Shown in pieces: positions 1 to 5,998 of a DNA stretch of 5,998 bases. A model generated the notes under the pieces. It saw only the letters and a list, made by a program, of their open reading frames with translations. It was not told the origin of the DNA and did not search any database. This stretch comes from an uncultured Actinomycetes bacterium (GTDB lineage Bacteria; Actinomycetota; Actinomycetes; Nanopelagicales; Nanopelagicaceae): contig CALMBJ010000211.1 in assembly GCA_937860175.1 (NCBI GenBank), positions 1-5,998 of the forward strand, written 5' to 3'. The position numbers and the translations under genes were made by a program. Every line of letters begins with the position of its first letter. Position 1 is the stretch's first letter.

Positions 1-46
1 AGATTTCTGCCTGTCTCGTGGGCTCGGAGATGTGTATAAGAGACAG
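1..46 (+). other. Untrimmed Illumina Nextera i7 adapter (artifact, not genomic)
   Basis: The first 46 bases match a Nextera library end completely. Bases 1-4 (AGAT) are the 3' end of the P7 primer. Bases 5-12 (TTCTGCCT) are an 8-base i7 index that I recognise as Nextera N703. Bases 13-46 are the Nextera Read 2 adapter, whose last 19 bases (28-46) are the Tn5 mosaic end used for tagmentation. Genomic sequence therefore starts at about 47. The stretch happens to be open in the hisH frame from a GTG at 18 and translates as MGSEMCIRDR, a peptide known to recur at the start of mispredicted proteins because of this adapter. It should be removed from the contig and from the protein. Confidence 0.98.
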
Positions 47-47
47 A

Positions 48-497
48 TGTATGAGCGGTCTCAATTCTGTCAATGGCGCTTCAATTGTTCGTGAGCGTTT
101 AGCAAAGGAACGACCAACCTTAGGAATCTGCATTGGTATGCAGATTTTGTTTAGCCACGGTACTGAGCACGCAGATAGCGCTCCACACACAGGTGTTGGT
201 ATATGGGATGGAACAATTTCACAGTTGGATGCACCGATTTTGCCGCACATGGGTTGGAACACGGTAGAAAGCAGCTCTGACTCAATCTTGTTCAAGGGGA
301 TAGAAGCAGAGTCCTTTTACTTCGTTCACTCTTATGCGGCTAAGACTGCCGTTGGAAAAACACAAGCGTGGAGTACGCACGGTGAGAGATTCTTGGCAGC
401 GGTTGAAGATGGATACATCAGCGCAACACAATTTCACCCAGAAAAATCTGGAGCAGCTGGACTTGCATTGATAAAGAACTGGGTGGGATCGCTATGA
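48..497 (+). CDS. hisH: Imidazole glycerol phosphate synthase glutaminase subunit HisH, 5'-truncated at contig end
   Basis: HisH is the class I glutamine amidotransferase subunit of IGP synthase. It hydrolyses glutamine and channels ammonia to HisF, in the cytoplasm. About 149 genuine residues remain, beginning Cys-Met-Ser-Gly-Leu, which fits the family's block after the GVGAF motif; the usual length is near 200-210, so roughly 50-70 N-terminal residues are lost. The nucleophilic Cys is in GICIGMQ (codon 129-131). The catalytic His and Glu are in FHPEKS near the C terminus. The PHMGWN segment is also typical of HisH. The apparent start at GTG 18 lies in adapter sequence and is false. The stop overlaps the hisA start (ATGA at 494-497), so the two are likely translationally coupled. 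The truncation is an assembly edge, not a pseudogene. Confidence 0.95.
   Translation, partial: CMSGLNSVNGASIVRERLAKERPTLGICIGMQILFSHGTEHADSAPHTGVGIWDGTISQLDAPILPHMGWNTVESSSDSILFKGIEAESFYFVHSYAAKTAVGKTQAWSTHGERFLAAVEDGYISATQFHPEKSGAAGLALIKNWVGSL
481..488 (+). promoter_or_regulatory. Probable Shine-Dalgarno for hisA/priA inside hisH
   Basis: The purine-rich GGGTGGGA ends 5 bases before the ATG at 494 and lies within the last hisH codons. It supports the ATG that overlaps the hisH stop as the true hisA start. The match is approximate and the spacing is slightly short. Confidence 0.5.
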
Positions 498-1219
498 GTT
501 ATTTAGAACTACTGCCAGCCGTTGATGTTAAAGATGGTCGTGCTGTTCGCTTAGTACAAGGCGAGCTAGAAAAGGAAAGCATCTACGGTGCACCACTTGA
601 TGTTGCCCTCGAGTTTCAAGCAGCAGGTGCTGAATGGCTTCACCTGGTAGATCTAGATGCAGCCTTTGGTCGCGGCGAGAACTCAGCGCTTTTGGCCGAG
701 GTAGTCGGAAAGCTAGATATCAAGGTCGAACTCTCTGGTGGCATTCGCGATGATGAATCCTTGCGACGTGCACTTGCTACAGGTTGTCGTCGAGTTAATT
801 TAGGAACGGCAGCACTTGAAGATCCAGAATGGACTGCGCGAGTAATTGCAGAACATGGTGATCGAATTGCAGTTGGGTTAGATGTCCGTGGTCATACCTT
901 GGCGGCTCGCGGTTGGACAAAAGAGGGCGGCGATCTCTTCGAGACGCTGGAGCGTTTAGATCGCGATGGTTGCGCCAGATATGTCGTAACTGATGTCGCT
1001 AAGGATGGAACTTTGGCTGGTCCAAATATCGAGTTATTAAAATCAGTATGCGCTGCAACAACAAAGCCAGTTATTGCAAGTGGTGGAATCTCATCATTAG
1101 ATGACATCGCAGCCCTTGCTGCTTTGCGATCTACTGGTGTTGAAGGTGCGATTGTTGGTAAAGCTTTGTATGCCGGCAAGTTCACTTTGCAAGAAGCGTT
1201 GAAGGTCAGCGGTAAATGA
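494..1219 (+). CDS. priA: Phosphoribosyl isomerase A (PriA): bifunctional HisA/TrpF
   Basis: This (beta-alpha)8-barrel protein of 241 residues isomerises ProFAR to PRFAR in histidine synthesis. In Actinobacteria the same active site also isomerises phosphoribosyl-anthranilate, the TrpF step of tryptophan synthesis. Visible features are the N-terminal [10 protein letters not shown] with Asp11, Arg19, the phosphate-binding [12 protein letters not shown] with Ser81, Asp130 in VGLDVRG, Arg139 and Trp141 in AARGW, the second catalytic Asp171 in [11 protein letters not shown], and the C-terminal ASGGISS and [10 protein letters not shown] phosphate loops. Arg19, Ser81 and the ARGW pair are positions associated with dual-substrate PriA enzymes. 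The sequence resembles streptomycete and mycobacterial PriA throughout. The start overlaps hisH and the stop overlaps hisF, both by ATGA. With no trpF in the adjoining trp genes, dual function is very likely, though this is inferred. Strict HisA or HisA-specialised variants exist in some actinobacteria and cannot be excluded without assay. Confidence 0.93.
   Translation: MSYLELLPAVDVKDGRAVRLVQGELEKESIYGAPLDVALEFQAAGAEWLHLVDLDAAFGRGENSALLAEVVGKLDIKVELSGGIRDDESLRRALATGCRRVNLGTAALEDPEWTARVIAEHGDRIAVGLDVRGHTLAARGWTKEGGDLFETLERLDRDGCARYVVTDVAKDGTLAGPNIELLKSVCAATTKPVIASGGISSLDDIAALAALRSTGVEGAIVGKALYAGKFTLQEALKVSGK
1201..1205 (+). promoter_or_regulatory. Probable Shine-Dalgarno for hisF inside priA
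   Basis: GAAGG lies in the final codons of priA with 10 bases before the ATG at 1216. It supports the overlapping ATG as the hisF start, which also places the family's N-terminal RIIPCLDV correctly. Confidence 0.5.
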
Positions 1220-1989
1220 CGCTCTCGGTTCGAATTATTCCCTGCCTCGATGTAACCGATGGGCGAGTAGTCAAAGGTGTTAACTTCACAGATTTAGTCG
1301 ATGCCGGCGATCCAGTAGAAATGGCTCGGTTGTACAACGCAGAAGGTGCCGACGAGTTAACCTTTTTAGATATCTCTGCAAGTGTGGCAGGTCGCGAAAC
1401 AACCCTTGATGTTGTGCGTCGAACCGCAGAGCAGGTTTTTATTCCATTAACAGTTGGTGGCGGAATCCGAAGTGTCGATGATGTAGATCGCTTATTGCGT
1501 GCAGGTGCCGACAAGGTTTCGATCAATACATCAGCACTGGCGCGCCCACAATTGATCGCTGAAATTGCAGACCGATTTGGTTCGCAGGTATTGGTACTTT
1601 CAGTAGATGCACGTCGTGCACGCACTGATTCTGGATTTGAAGTAACAACTCATGGTGGCCGCCAAAGTGCTGGCGTTGATGCACTCGCGTGGGTAGATCA
1701 AGCATGTGCATTAGGTGTGGGAGAAATTCTCCTTAACTCGATGGATGCAGATGGAACCCGTGCCGGATATGACATCGGAATGATTACTGCAGTGCGTGCC
1801 GTATCAAAGGTTCCATTGATTGCCAGTGGTGGAGCCGGAGCGCTCGAAGATTTTTCAGCAGCCCTTGATGCAGGCGCCGATGCGCTACTAGCGGCAAGCG
1901 TCTTTCACTTCGGAGTTCACCGAATCGGGGATGTGAAGAGCTATCTGGGTAAGCACAATTATCCAGTGCGCGCCGTACCCACTCAGTAA
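1216..1989 (+). CDS. hisF: Imidazole glycerol phosphate synthase cyclase subunit HisF
   Basis: HisF is the cyclase subunit partnering HisH. It uses ammonia delivered through its barrel to convert PRFAR into imidazole glycerol phosphate and AICAR. At 257 residues it is full length for the family. The N terminus [16 protein letters not shown] holds catalytic Asp12, and Asp131 in VLSVDARR is the second catalytic acid. Phosphate-binding motifs appear as TVGGGIRS (about 79-86), LIASGGAG (201-208) and LAASVFHFG (225-233), and [10 protein letters not shown] (172-181) is strongly conserved in HisF. The start overlaps the priA stop by ATGA. The 14-base gap before hisI is the largest non-coding stretch among the genes here. 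HisH and HisF flank PriA, so three consecutive pathway activities are encoded together. Nothing is missing or odd in the active site. Confidence 0.97.
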   Translation: MTLSVRIIPCLDVTDGRVVKGVNFTDLVDAGDPVEMARLYNAEGADELTFLDISASVAGRETTLDVVRRTAEQVFIPLTVGGGIRSVDDVDRLLRAGADKVSINTSALARPQLIAEIADRFGSQVLVLSVDARRARTDSGFEVTTHGGRQSAGVDALAWVDQACALGVGEILLNSMDADGTRAGYDIGMITAVRAVSKVPLIASGGAGALEDFSAALDAGADALLAASVFHFGVHRIGDVKSYLGKHNYPVRAVPTQ

Positions 1990-2003
1990 GGCAGAATAAG
2001 CAC

Positions 2004-2345
2004 ATGACAACTCTGGATCCGCAGGTAGCTGCACTTCTCAAGGATCCAGATGCCCTGATTCCAGCGATTGTTCAGGATTCAACCAGCAATGAGGTGCTAA
2101 TGCTGGCGTACATGAATGCACAATCACTCGAGCTAACTCTGACTACTGGAAAAGCAACCTACTGGTCACGCAGCAGAAATGAGCTTTGGGTAAAGGGTGC
2201 GACCTCTGGCCATTTTCAAGATGTGCAATCAATCTCCTTGGATTGCGATGGAGATGCTGTGGTTTTGCAGGTTATTCAAACTGGAGCGGCTTGCCACACA
2301 GGAGAGCGCACCTGTTTTCATACTCCGCTAGATCTGCGATCGTAA
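2004..2345 (+). CDS. hisI: Phosphoribosyl-AMP cyclohydrolase HisI (monofunctional)
   Basis: HisI opens the purine ring of phosphoribosyl-AMP to give ProFAR, the substrate of HisA/PriA, in the cytoplasm. The 113-residue protein is the single-domain form; no HisE pyrophosphohydrolase domain is fused, so hisE must lie elsewhere. The motif DCDGD (residues 80-84) supplies the metal-binding Asp80, Asp82 and Asp84. The [10 protein letters not shown] segment holds Cys97 and Cys104, which with Cys81 match the three-cysteine zinc site of the family. [13 protein letters not shown] (53-65) and ATSGH are also family hallmarks. The gene starts 14 bases after hisF with only a weak AAGG (1988-1991) about 12 bases upstream. 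It ends just 3 bases before trpE, which joins the histidine and tryptophan halves. Confidence 0.96.
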   Translation: MTTLDPQVAALLKDPDALIPAIVQDSTSNEVLMLAYMNAQSLELTLTTGKATYWSRSRNELWVKGATSGHFQDVQSISLDCDGDAVVLQVIQTGAACHTGERTCFHTPLDLRS

Positions 2346-2348
2346 ACA

Positions 2349-3836
2349 ATGAACCTAGAAGAGTTTCGCGCCTATGCAAAGGTTTCAAATGTCATACCTG
2401 TATCGCGCAAACTTTTAGCTGACTCTGAAACTCCGCTAGGAATCTATAAGAAGCTTGCAAAAAATGGAGCAAATACATTTCTTCTAGAATCGGCAGAGCA
2501 TGGCGGTGCTTGGTCTCGCTACTCCTTTATCGGAGTTCGCAGTGAAGCGACATTAAGCGAAAAGGATGGCTTGGCGTATTGGCAGGGTACGGCACCTGCT
2601 GGCGCGCCAACCAGCATAGATCCACTAGAAGCCTTGCGATTGTCGGCAACGCATTTGAAATCTCCCAAGATCGAAGGGTTGCCACCACTTACTGGTGGAT
2701 TAGTTGGCTTCATGGGGTATGACGTCGTTCGTCGACTAGAAAAGCTTCCTTCTTTAGCAAAAAAGGATCTACCGCTGCCAGAGCTTTCATTTATGCTCAC
2801 AAGTGATTTAGCGGTAATGGATCACAGCGATGGAACCATCACGCTGATTGCAAATGCAATCAACTGGGATGGAAGCGATGATCGAATCGATGAGGCGTAT
2901 GCATCCTGCCTTGAAAGATTAGATCGCATGCAAGCAGATTTAGCGATCTCTCTACCTGGTGATGCTGCAGCTATTCCAGATTTTTCACTCCCTGATTACG
3001 CAGGCAATATCTCTGCAGAGGATTACAAAAAGAGCATCGCCCAAGTTAAAGAGGAGATACTCGCAGGTGAGGCTTTTCAGGTAGTTCTCTCTCAACGTTT
3101 TGCAATGCCATGCACTGCAGATGCAATTGATGTCTACCGCATGCTTCGACTCAATAACCCATCTCCGTATATGTATCTTTTCCGTTTCACAGATGGAATT
3201 GAAATAGTTGGTTCAAGTCCTGAAGCCTTGGTTAAAGTTAATCAAGAGGATGTAATGATTCATCCCATCGCAGGAACCCGAAAGCGCTCTGCAAACCCCG
3301 AAGAAGATCATCGACTTGGTGAAGAGTTGTTGGCAGATCCCAAAGAGCGGGCCGAGCATTTAATGCTGGTGGATCTTGGTAGAAATGATCTAGGGCGCGT
3401 TTGTGCTGCTGGAACTGTCGAAGTCGTAGATTTCATGCATATCGAGCGTTACTCACATGTAATGCACATTGTCTCCACTGTAATTGGAAAGCTTTCCAAG
3501 AACTCCTCACCCGTTGATGCGCTCTTCTCAGTCTTTCCTGCCGGAACCTTGTCAGGTGCGCCAAAGCCTCGTGCGATGGAGATTATCGAAGAGCTGGAAA
3601 CAACTAGACGTGGTGTTTACGGCGGAATAGTTGGCTACATCGATTTCACAGGCAATCTCGATACATGTATCGCAATTAGAACCGCGTTGTTGCATAACGG
3701 AACCGCTTATGTTCAGGCAGGTGCAGGTGTCGTTGCAGACTCTGATCCAGAGTCAGAGAATCAAGAGTGTCGCAACAAGGCAGCTGCAGTTTTAACCGCG
3801 GTACATGCCGCCAATCGATTGGCGCAATCCTCATGA
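2349..3836 (+). CDS. trpE: Anthranilate synthase component I
   Basis: TrpE converts chorismate to anthranilate, with ammonia from the glutaminase TrpG, as the first committed step to tryptophan. Its 495 residues are typical for a stand-alone component I; there is no fused amidotransferase domain. The N-terminal domain carries the LLES motif (45-48) and the chorismate domain carries NPSPYMYLF (270-278). Both correspond to regions forming the tryptophan feedback site, so allosteric inhibition is expected. Catalytic-domain signatures are PIAGTRKR (306-313), VDLGRNDLGRV (341-351), RYSHVMHI (367-374), PAGTLSGAPK (397-406) and the C-terminal QAGAGVVADSDPESE. The start fits the actinobacterial family N terminus (EEFR followed by RKLLADSETP), although no clear Shine-Dalgarno is visible; coupling to hisI, 3 bases upstream, probably drives translation. 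The stop overlaps the next gene by ATGA. pabB or an isochorismate synthase is less likely given LLES and the trpC/trpB neighbours. Confidence 0.96.
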   Translation: MNLEEFRAYAKVSNVIPVSRKLLADSETPLGIYKKLAKNGANTFLLESAEHGGAWSRYSFIGVRSEATLSEKDGLAYWQGTAPAGAPTSIDPLEALRLSATHLKSPKIEGLPPLTGGLVGFMGYDVVRRLEKLPSLAKKDLPLPELSFMLTSDLAVMDHSDGTITLIANAINWDGSDDRIDEAYASCLERLDRMQADLAISLPGDAAAIPDFSLPDYAGNISAEDYKKSIAQVKEEILAGEAFQVVLSQRFAMPCTADAIDVYRMLRLNNPSPYMYLFRFTDGIEIVGSSPEALVKVNQEDVMIHPIAGTRKRSANPEEDHRLGEELLADPKERAEHLMLVDLGRNDLGRVCAAGTVEVVDFMHIERYSHVMHIVSTVIGKLSKNSSPVDALFSVFPAGTLSGAPKPRAMEIIEELETTRRGVYGGIVGYIDFTGNLDTCIAIRTALLHNGTAYVQAGAGVVADSDPESENQECRNKAAAVLTAVHAANRLAQSS

Positions 3837-4003
3837 AAGATTTCATTCCGGTAGTGGTTTCCTTGATTGCAGTACTTGCTCTTGTCCTGCTTATTTCAAA
3901 GAGATTTAATCTCTCATCAAGATATGAGCGTAAGCCCCGTGAACTCAATACGTGGAGCGCCCTTGATCATGGCATCGATCCAACGGTGGAAGAAAAGTCA
4001 TGA
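3833..4003 (+). CDS. 56-residue single-pass membrane protein between trpE and trpC; possible minimal Trp_oprn_chp
   Basis: This is a small protein with one hydrophobic helix (about residues 4-22) followed by Lys-Arg and a polar tail of about 33 residues. By the positive-inside rule the tail should be cytoplasmic. The gene overlaps trpE upstream and trpC downstream, both by ATGA, which argues strongly that it is translated. Its position matches the actinobacterial Trp-operon membrane protein (Trp_oprn_chp/TIGR02234), but that family is usually about 170-230 residues with several membrane helices. The tail carries SSRYER (28-33) just after the helix and WSALDHGIDPT (41-51). From memory these resemble the post-helix SRY motif and the WKALDRGEDPT tail of streptomycete members. 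I infer that it keeps only the last helix and tail of that family. Function is unknown in the large form too. No lipobox or signal-peptidase site is evident. It could instead be an unrelated small protein. Confidence 0.8.
   Translation: MKDFIPVVVSLIAVLALVLLISKRFNLSSRYERKPRELNTWSALDHGIDPTVEEKS
3985..3992 (+). promoter_or_regulatory. Probable Shine-Dalgarno for trpC
   Basis: GGTGGAAG ends 7 bases before the ATG at 4000 and lies in the last codons of the small membrane protein. It is the clearest ribosome-binding site in the window. It supports the ATG overlapping the upstream stop as the trpC start. Confidence 0.6.
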
Positions 4004-4773
4004 GTGTTTTAGATTCAATCATCGAAGGTGTACGTGAGGATCTGGCCACTCGCCGTCTTCCGTTGGCGCAGTTGCAAGAGGCACTTGAAGTTGCTCCAGC
4101 GGTACGTGATTGCCTGCCTTCCTTGCTTTCCGATGAGATCTCATTGATTGCTGAAGTTAAACGATCATCACCGAGTAAGGGGGCACTAGCTGAAATCTCA
4201 GATCCAGCTGGATTAGCGGCGCAGTATGAAGAAGCTGGCGCACATGTTGTCAGCGTTTTAACTGAGCAGCGTCGCTTTGGTGGGTCACTGTCAGATTTAG
4301 ATGCTGTCAGAAAAGCGATTGATCTTCCTATTCTGCGGAAAGATTTCATGGTCGATGAGTATCAATTTTATGAAGCCCGTGCACATGGCGCAGATGTTGT
4401 TCTTCTAATTGTTGCAGCGCTGAGTAAGAATCAATTAGAGGACTACTTTCATCTTTCAAGAGAGCTAGGTATGAGATCCTTGATAGAAGTCCACACTCAT
4501 GATGAATTAGAACGGGCTCTTGATATCAATCCCGAAATCATTGGCGTGAACTCTCGCAACTTAAAAACATTAGAGGTAGATACACGAGCCTTCTCTGAAT
4601 TAATTCCACTGATTCCTTCAACCATGGCACGAGTAGCAGAGTCAGGAATCTCGACACATGATGAGGTCGCTCTTGCGCAACGGTGTGGTGCGACAGCGAT
4701 CTTGGTAGGTGAGGCCTTAGTGCGCTCAGGAACTCCATCTGTTGCGATCAATCAATTGCTCGGTAGGCTTTAA
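4000..4773 (+). CDS. trpC: Indole-3-glycerol phosphate synthase
   Basis: TrpC closes and decarboxylates CdRP to indole-3-glycerol phosphate, the substrate of tryptophan synthase. It is a (beta-alpha)8-barrel of 257 residues, monofunctional, with no fused TrpF domain. Active-site residues are all present: Glu52, Lys54 and Ser56 in [12 protein letters not shown], the catalytic Lys114 in RKDF, Glu163 in LIEVH, Asn184 in GVNSRNLKT, and Glu214-Ser215 in VAESGI. The C-terminal AILVGEAL holds the phosphate loop. The N terminus [15 protein letters not shown] is the usual start of actinobacterial TrpC. The gene overlaps the small membrane-protein gene by ATGA and precedes trpB by 2 bases. The missing preceding step (TrpF) is probably supplied by PriA, and TrpD must be encoded elsewhere. 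Confidence 0.97.
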   Translation: MSVLDSIIEGVREDLATRRLPLAQLQEALEVAPAVRDCLPSLLSDEISLIAEVKRSSPSKGALAEISDPAGLAAQYEEAGAHVVSVLTEQRRFGGSLSDLDAVRKAIDLPILRKDFMVDEYQFYEARAHGADVVLLIVAALSKNQLEDYFHLSRELGMRSLIEVHTHDELERALDINPEIIGVNSRNLKTLEVDTRAFSELIPLIPSTMARVAESGISTHDEVALAQRCGATAILVGEALVRSGTPSVAINQLLGRL

Positions 4774-4775
4774 CT

Positions 4776-5957
4776 ATGATCATTGATGGGCACTTTGGCG
4801 AGTATGGCGGACGCTTTGTACCCGAAGCGCTCATCGGCGCTCTCAATGAACTTGAAATCGCGCACAACACCGCACAAAAAGATCCACAATTCTTAGCAGA
4901 GCTAGCCGAACTTCATAAGACATATACCGGCCGCCCAAGCATCATCACAGAGGCTAAGCGATTCTCTGAGTATTCAGGCGGAGCTCGAATCTTCCTTAAG
5001 CGTGAGGATCTCAATCACACTGGCTCGCACAAGATCAACAATGTTTTGGGTCAAGCTCTACTAACCAAGCGCATGGGCAAGAAACGCATCATCGCTGAAA
5101 CTGGTGCGGGTCAACATGGAGTTGCATCTGCAACGGCGGCTGCGCTGATGGGTCTTGATTGTGTTGTGTACATGGGGGAGGAGGACACTCGACGTCAAGC
5201 TCTCAATGTTGCACGAATGAAGTTGTTAGGTGCACAGGTAGTTCCAGTTACATCAGGTTCGCGCACACTCAAAGATGCAATTAATGAAGCGATGCGTGAC
5301 TGGGTAACTAATGTTGCAGATACGCATTACATGCTCGGAACTGTCGCCGGACCACATCCTTTTCCAACGATGGTCAGAGATTTTCACAAAATTATTGGAG
5401 AAGAAGCGCGTGAACAGATGCTCGCCCTAACTGGCAAGCTTCCAGATGCAGTTTTAGCTTGTGTTGGTGGCGGATCTAATGCGATTGGAATCTTTAACGC
5501 CTTTATTCCAGACACCGGTGTAAGACTCATTGGTCTTGAAGCTGGTGGAGATGGTGTTGAAACCGGTCGCCATGCGGCAACTATTACAGGTGGTACACCT
5601 GGCGTACTGCACGGAACACGTTCATATGTTTTGCAAGATGCAAATGGCCAAACAGTTGAATCCCATTCGATCTCTGCAGGGTTGGATTACCCAGGTGTTG
5701 GTCCAGAACATGCATATCTTCATGACATCGGAAGAGCTGAATACCGTGCCATCACCGATGCTGCTGCGATGGAGGCTTTCTCATTGCTCAGTAGAACAGA
5801 AGGAATTATTCCTGCAATTGAAACCGCGCACGCTTTAGCAGGTGCGATGCTTGTTGGAAGAGAGTTAGGACCACAGGCAAACTTGTTGATCAATCTTTCA
5901 GGTCGTGGAGACAAGGATGTTCAAACCGCTGCGCAATACTTTGGAATACCACTGTAA
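4776..5957 (+). CDS. trpB: Tryptophan synthase beta subunit
   Basis: TrpB condenses indole, channelled from TrpA, with serine to form tryptophan, using pyridoxal phosphate in an alpha2-beta2 complex. The 393-residue length is standard. The N-terminal [15 protein letters not shown] is the conserved TrpB1 opening. Lys86 in HTGSHKINN is the PLP Schiff-base lysine. Glu108 in AETGAGQHG is the catalytic acid. [10 protein letters not shown] (228-237) binds the cofactor phosphate, and Ser374 in NLSGRGDKD contacts the pyridine nitrogen. These motifs identify the allosterically paired TrpB1 type rather than TrpB2. The gene starts 2 bases after the trpC stop with only a weak upstream purine run, and its TAA shares one base with the trpA ATG (TAATG at 5955-5959). 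It appears intact. Confidence 0.98.
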   Translation: MIIDGHFGEYGGRFVPEALIGALNELEIAHNTAQKDPQFLAELAELHKTYTGRPSIITEAKRFSEYSGGARIFLKREDLNHTGSHKINNVLGQALLTKRMGKKRIIAETGAGQHGVASATAAALMGLDCVVYMGEEDTRRQALNVARMKLLGAQVVPVTSGSRTLKDAINEAMRDWVTNVADTHYMLGTVAGPHPFPTMVRDFHKIIGEEAREQMLALTGKLPDAVLACVGGGSNAIGIFNAFIPDTGVRLIGLEAGGDGVETGRHAATITGGTPGVLHGTRSYVLQDANGQTVESHSISAGLDYPGVGPEHAYLHDIGRAEYRAITDAAAMEAFSLLSRTEGIIPAIETAHALAGAMLVGRELGPQANLLINLSGRGDKDVQTAAQYFGIPL

Positions 5958-5998
5958 TGACTCAACTTGATCAGGTTATGGCCAAGGTTCGTGCTGAA
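5957..5998 (+). CDS. trpA: Tryptophan synthase alpha subunit, 5' end only
   Basis: The ATG at 5957 overlaps the last base of the trpB stop and opens 14 codons, [14 protein letters not shown], that run off the window. This short N terminus resembles the actinobacterial TrpA opening (Leu-Asp followed by an Arg-Ala-Glu segment just before the first barrel strand). Position directly after trpB is the main support. TrpA would cleave indole-3-glycerol phosphate to indole and glyceraldehyde-3-phosphate. No catalytic residue is visible in this fragment, so identity rests on context. Confidence 0.88.
   Translation, partial: MTQLDQVMAKVRAE

Noticed and set aside
28..46. Tn5 mosaic end resembling a transposon terminus
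   Set aside because: It is continuous with the Read 2 adapter, a library index and the P7 tail, so it comes from tagmentation and not from a resident transposon.
1206..1625. 139-codon open frame on the - strand
   Set aside because: It is antisense to the strongly conserved hisF, has no family resemblance, and is rich in Ser, Arg and Thr as expected from a reverse-strand shadow.
2186..2422. 78-codon + strand frame spanning the hisI end and trpE start
   Set aside because: It overlaps the metal-site region of HisI and the conserved N terminus of TrpE in another frame. It contains one Trp, no run of Trp codons, and no attenuator structure was seen, so it is not a convincing leader peptide.
3738..3754. 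Perfect inverted repeat GACTCTG-ATC-CAGAGTC, a possible hairpin
   Set aside because: It lies inside trpE, encodes the conserved Asp-Ser-Asp-Pro-Glu-Ser segment, has only a 7-base stem and no following T run. Codon constraint explains it; a terminator here would cut the operon within a gene.
3767..3832. Upstream extension of the small membrane protein to an earlier ATG at 3767
   Set aside because: The extension would overlap 70 bases of trpE and add residues that do not resemble a membrane-protein N terminus. The ATG at 3833 gives the same ATGA overlap used by its neighbours and places the helix at the N terminus.
3945..4349. 134-codon open frame on the - strand across the membrane-protein/trpC junction
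   Set aside because: It is antisense to conserved TrpC motifs, with Ser/Arg-rich composition and no recognisable domain.
5530..5838. 102-codon + strand frame inside trpB
   Set aside because: It is out of frame within intact trpB, with no recognisable motif and unusual Met/His/Leu-rich composition.

Overview
The window is the end of a contig from an actinobacterium. It carries a compact, single-strand block of histidine and tryptophan biosynthesis genes, all on the + strand. The order is hisH (5'-truncated), hisA/priA, hisF, hisI, trpE, a 56-residue membrane protein, trpC, trpB and the first 14 codons of trpA. Several features point to Actinobacteria: a HisA of the PriA type, the adjacency hisI-trpE, and a small membrane-protein gene between trpE and trpC. 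Base composition is moderate (about 45-47% G+C in two lines I counted), low for the phylum, and the genes are packed extremely tightly. Together these suggest a streamlined freshwater lineage such as the acI/Nanopelagicales group; that placement is an inference.

Bases 1-46 are not genomic. They are an untrimmed Illumina Nextera i7 adapter: the P7 tail AGAT, the 8-base index TTCTGCCT (as in Nextera N703), then the Read 2 adapter ending in the Tn5 mosaic end. An apparent GTG start at 18 lets the adapter be translated in frame as MGSEMCIRDR on the front of hisH. The true sequence begins at about 47, inside hisH, whose roughly 50-70 N-terminal residues are missing.

From 48 to 2345 lie the late histidine genes. 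HisH and HisF form imidazole-glycerol-phosphate synthase, HisA/PriA supplies its substrate PRFAR, and HisI acts just upstream of HisA. From 2349 to the end lie the tryptophan genes: TrpE (chorismate to anthranilate, large subunit), TrpC (indole-glycerol-phosphate synthase) and TrpB/TrpA (tryptophan synthase). No trpF is seen. PriA in the histidine half very probably provides the TrpF reaction, so it links the two halves. trpG, trpD, hisE and hisG are not in this window.

Four junctions are 4-base ATGA overlaps, one is a 1-base overlap, and the three remaining gaps are 14, 3 and 2 bases. There is no room for an internal promoter, attenuator or terminator outside coding sequence, so the whole block is probably one transcript with translational coupling. 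The most unusual element is the 56-residue protein at 3833-4003. It looks like only the last membrane helix and conserved cytoplasmic tail of the larger actinobacterial Trp-operon membrane protein (Trp_oprn_chp/TIGR02234). I found no mobile element, CRISPR array, RNA gene or undescribed multi-gene system.
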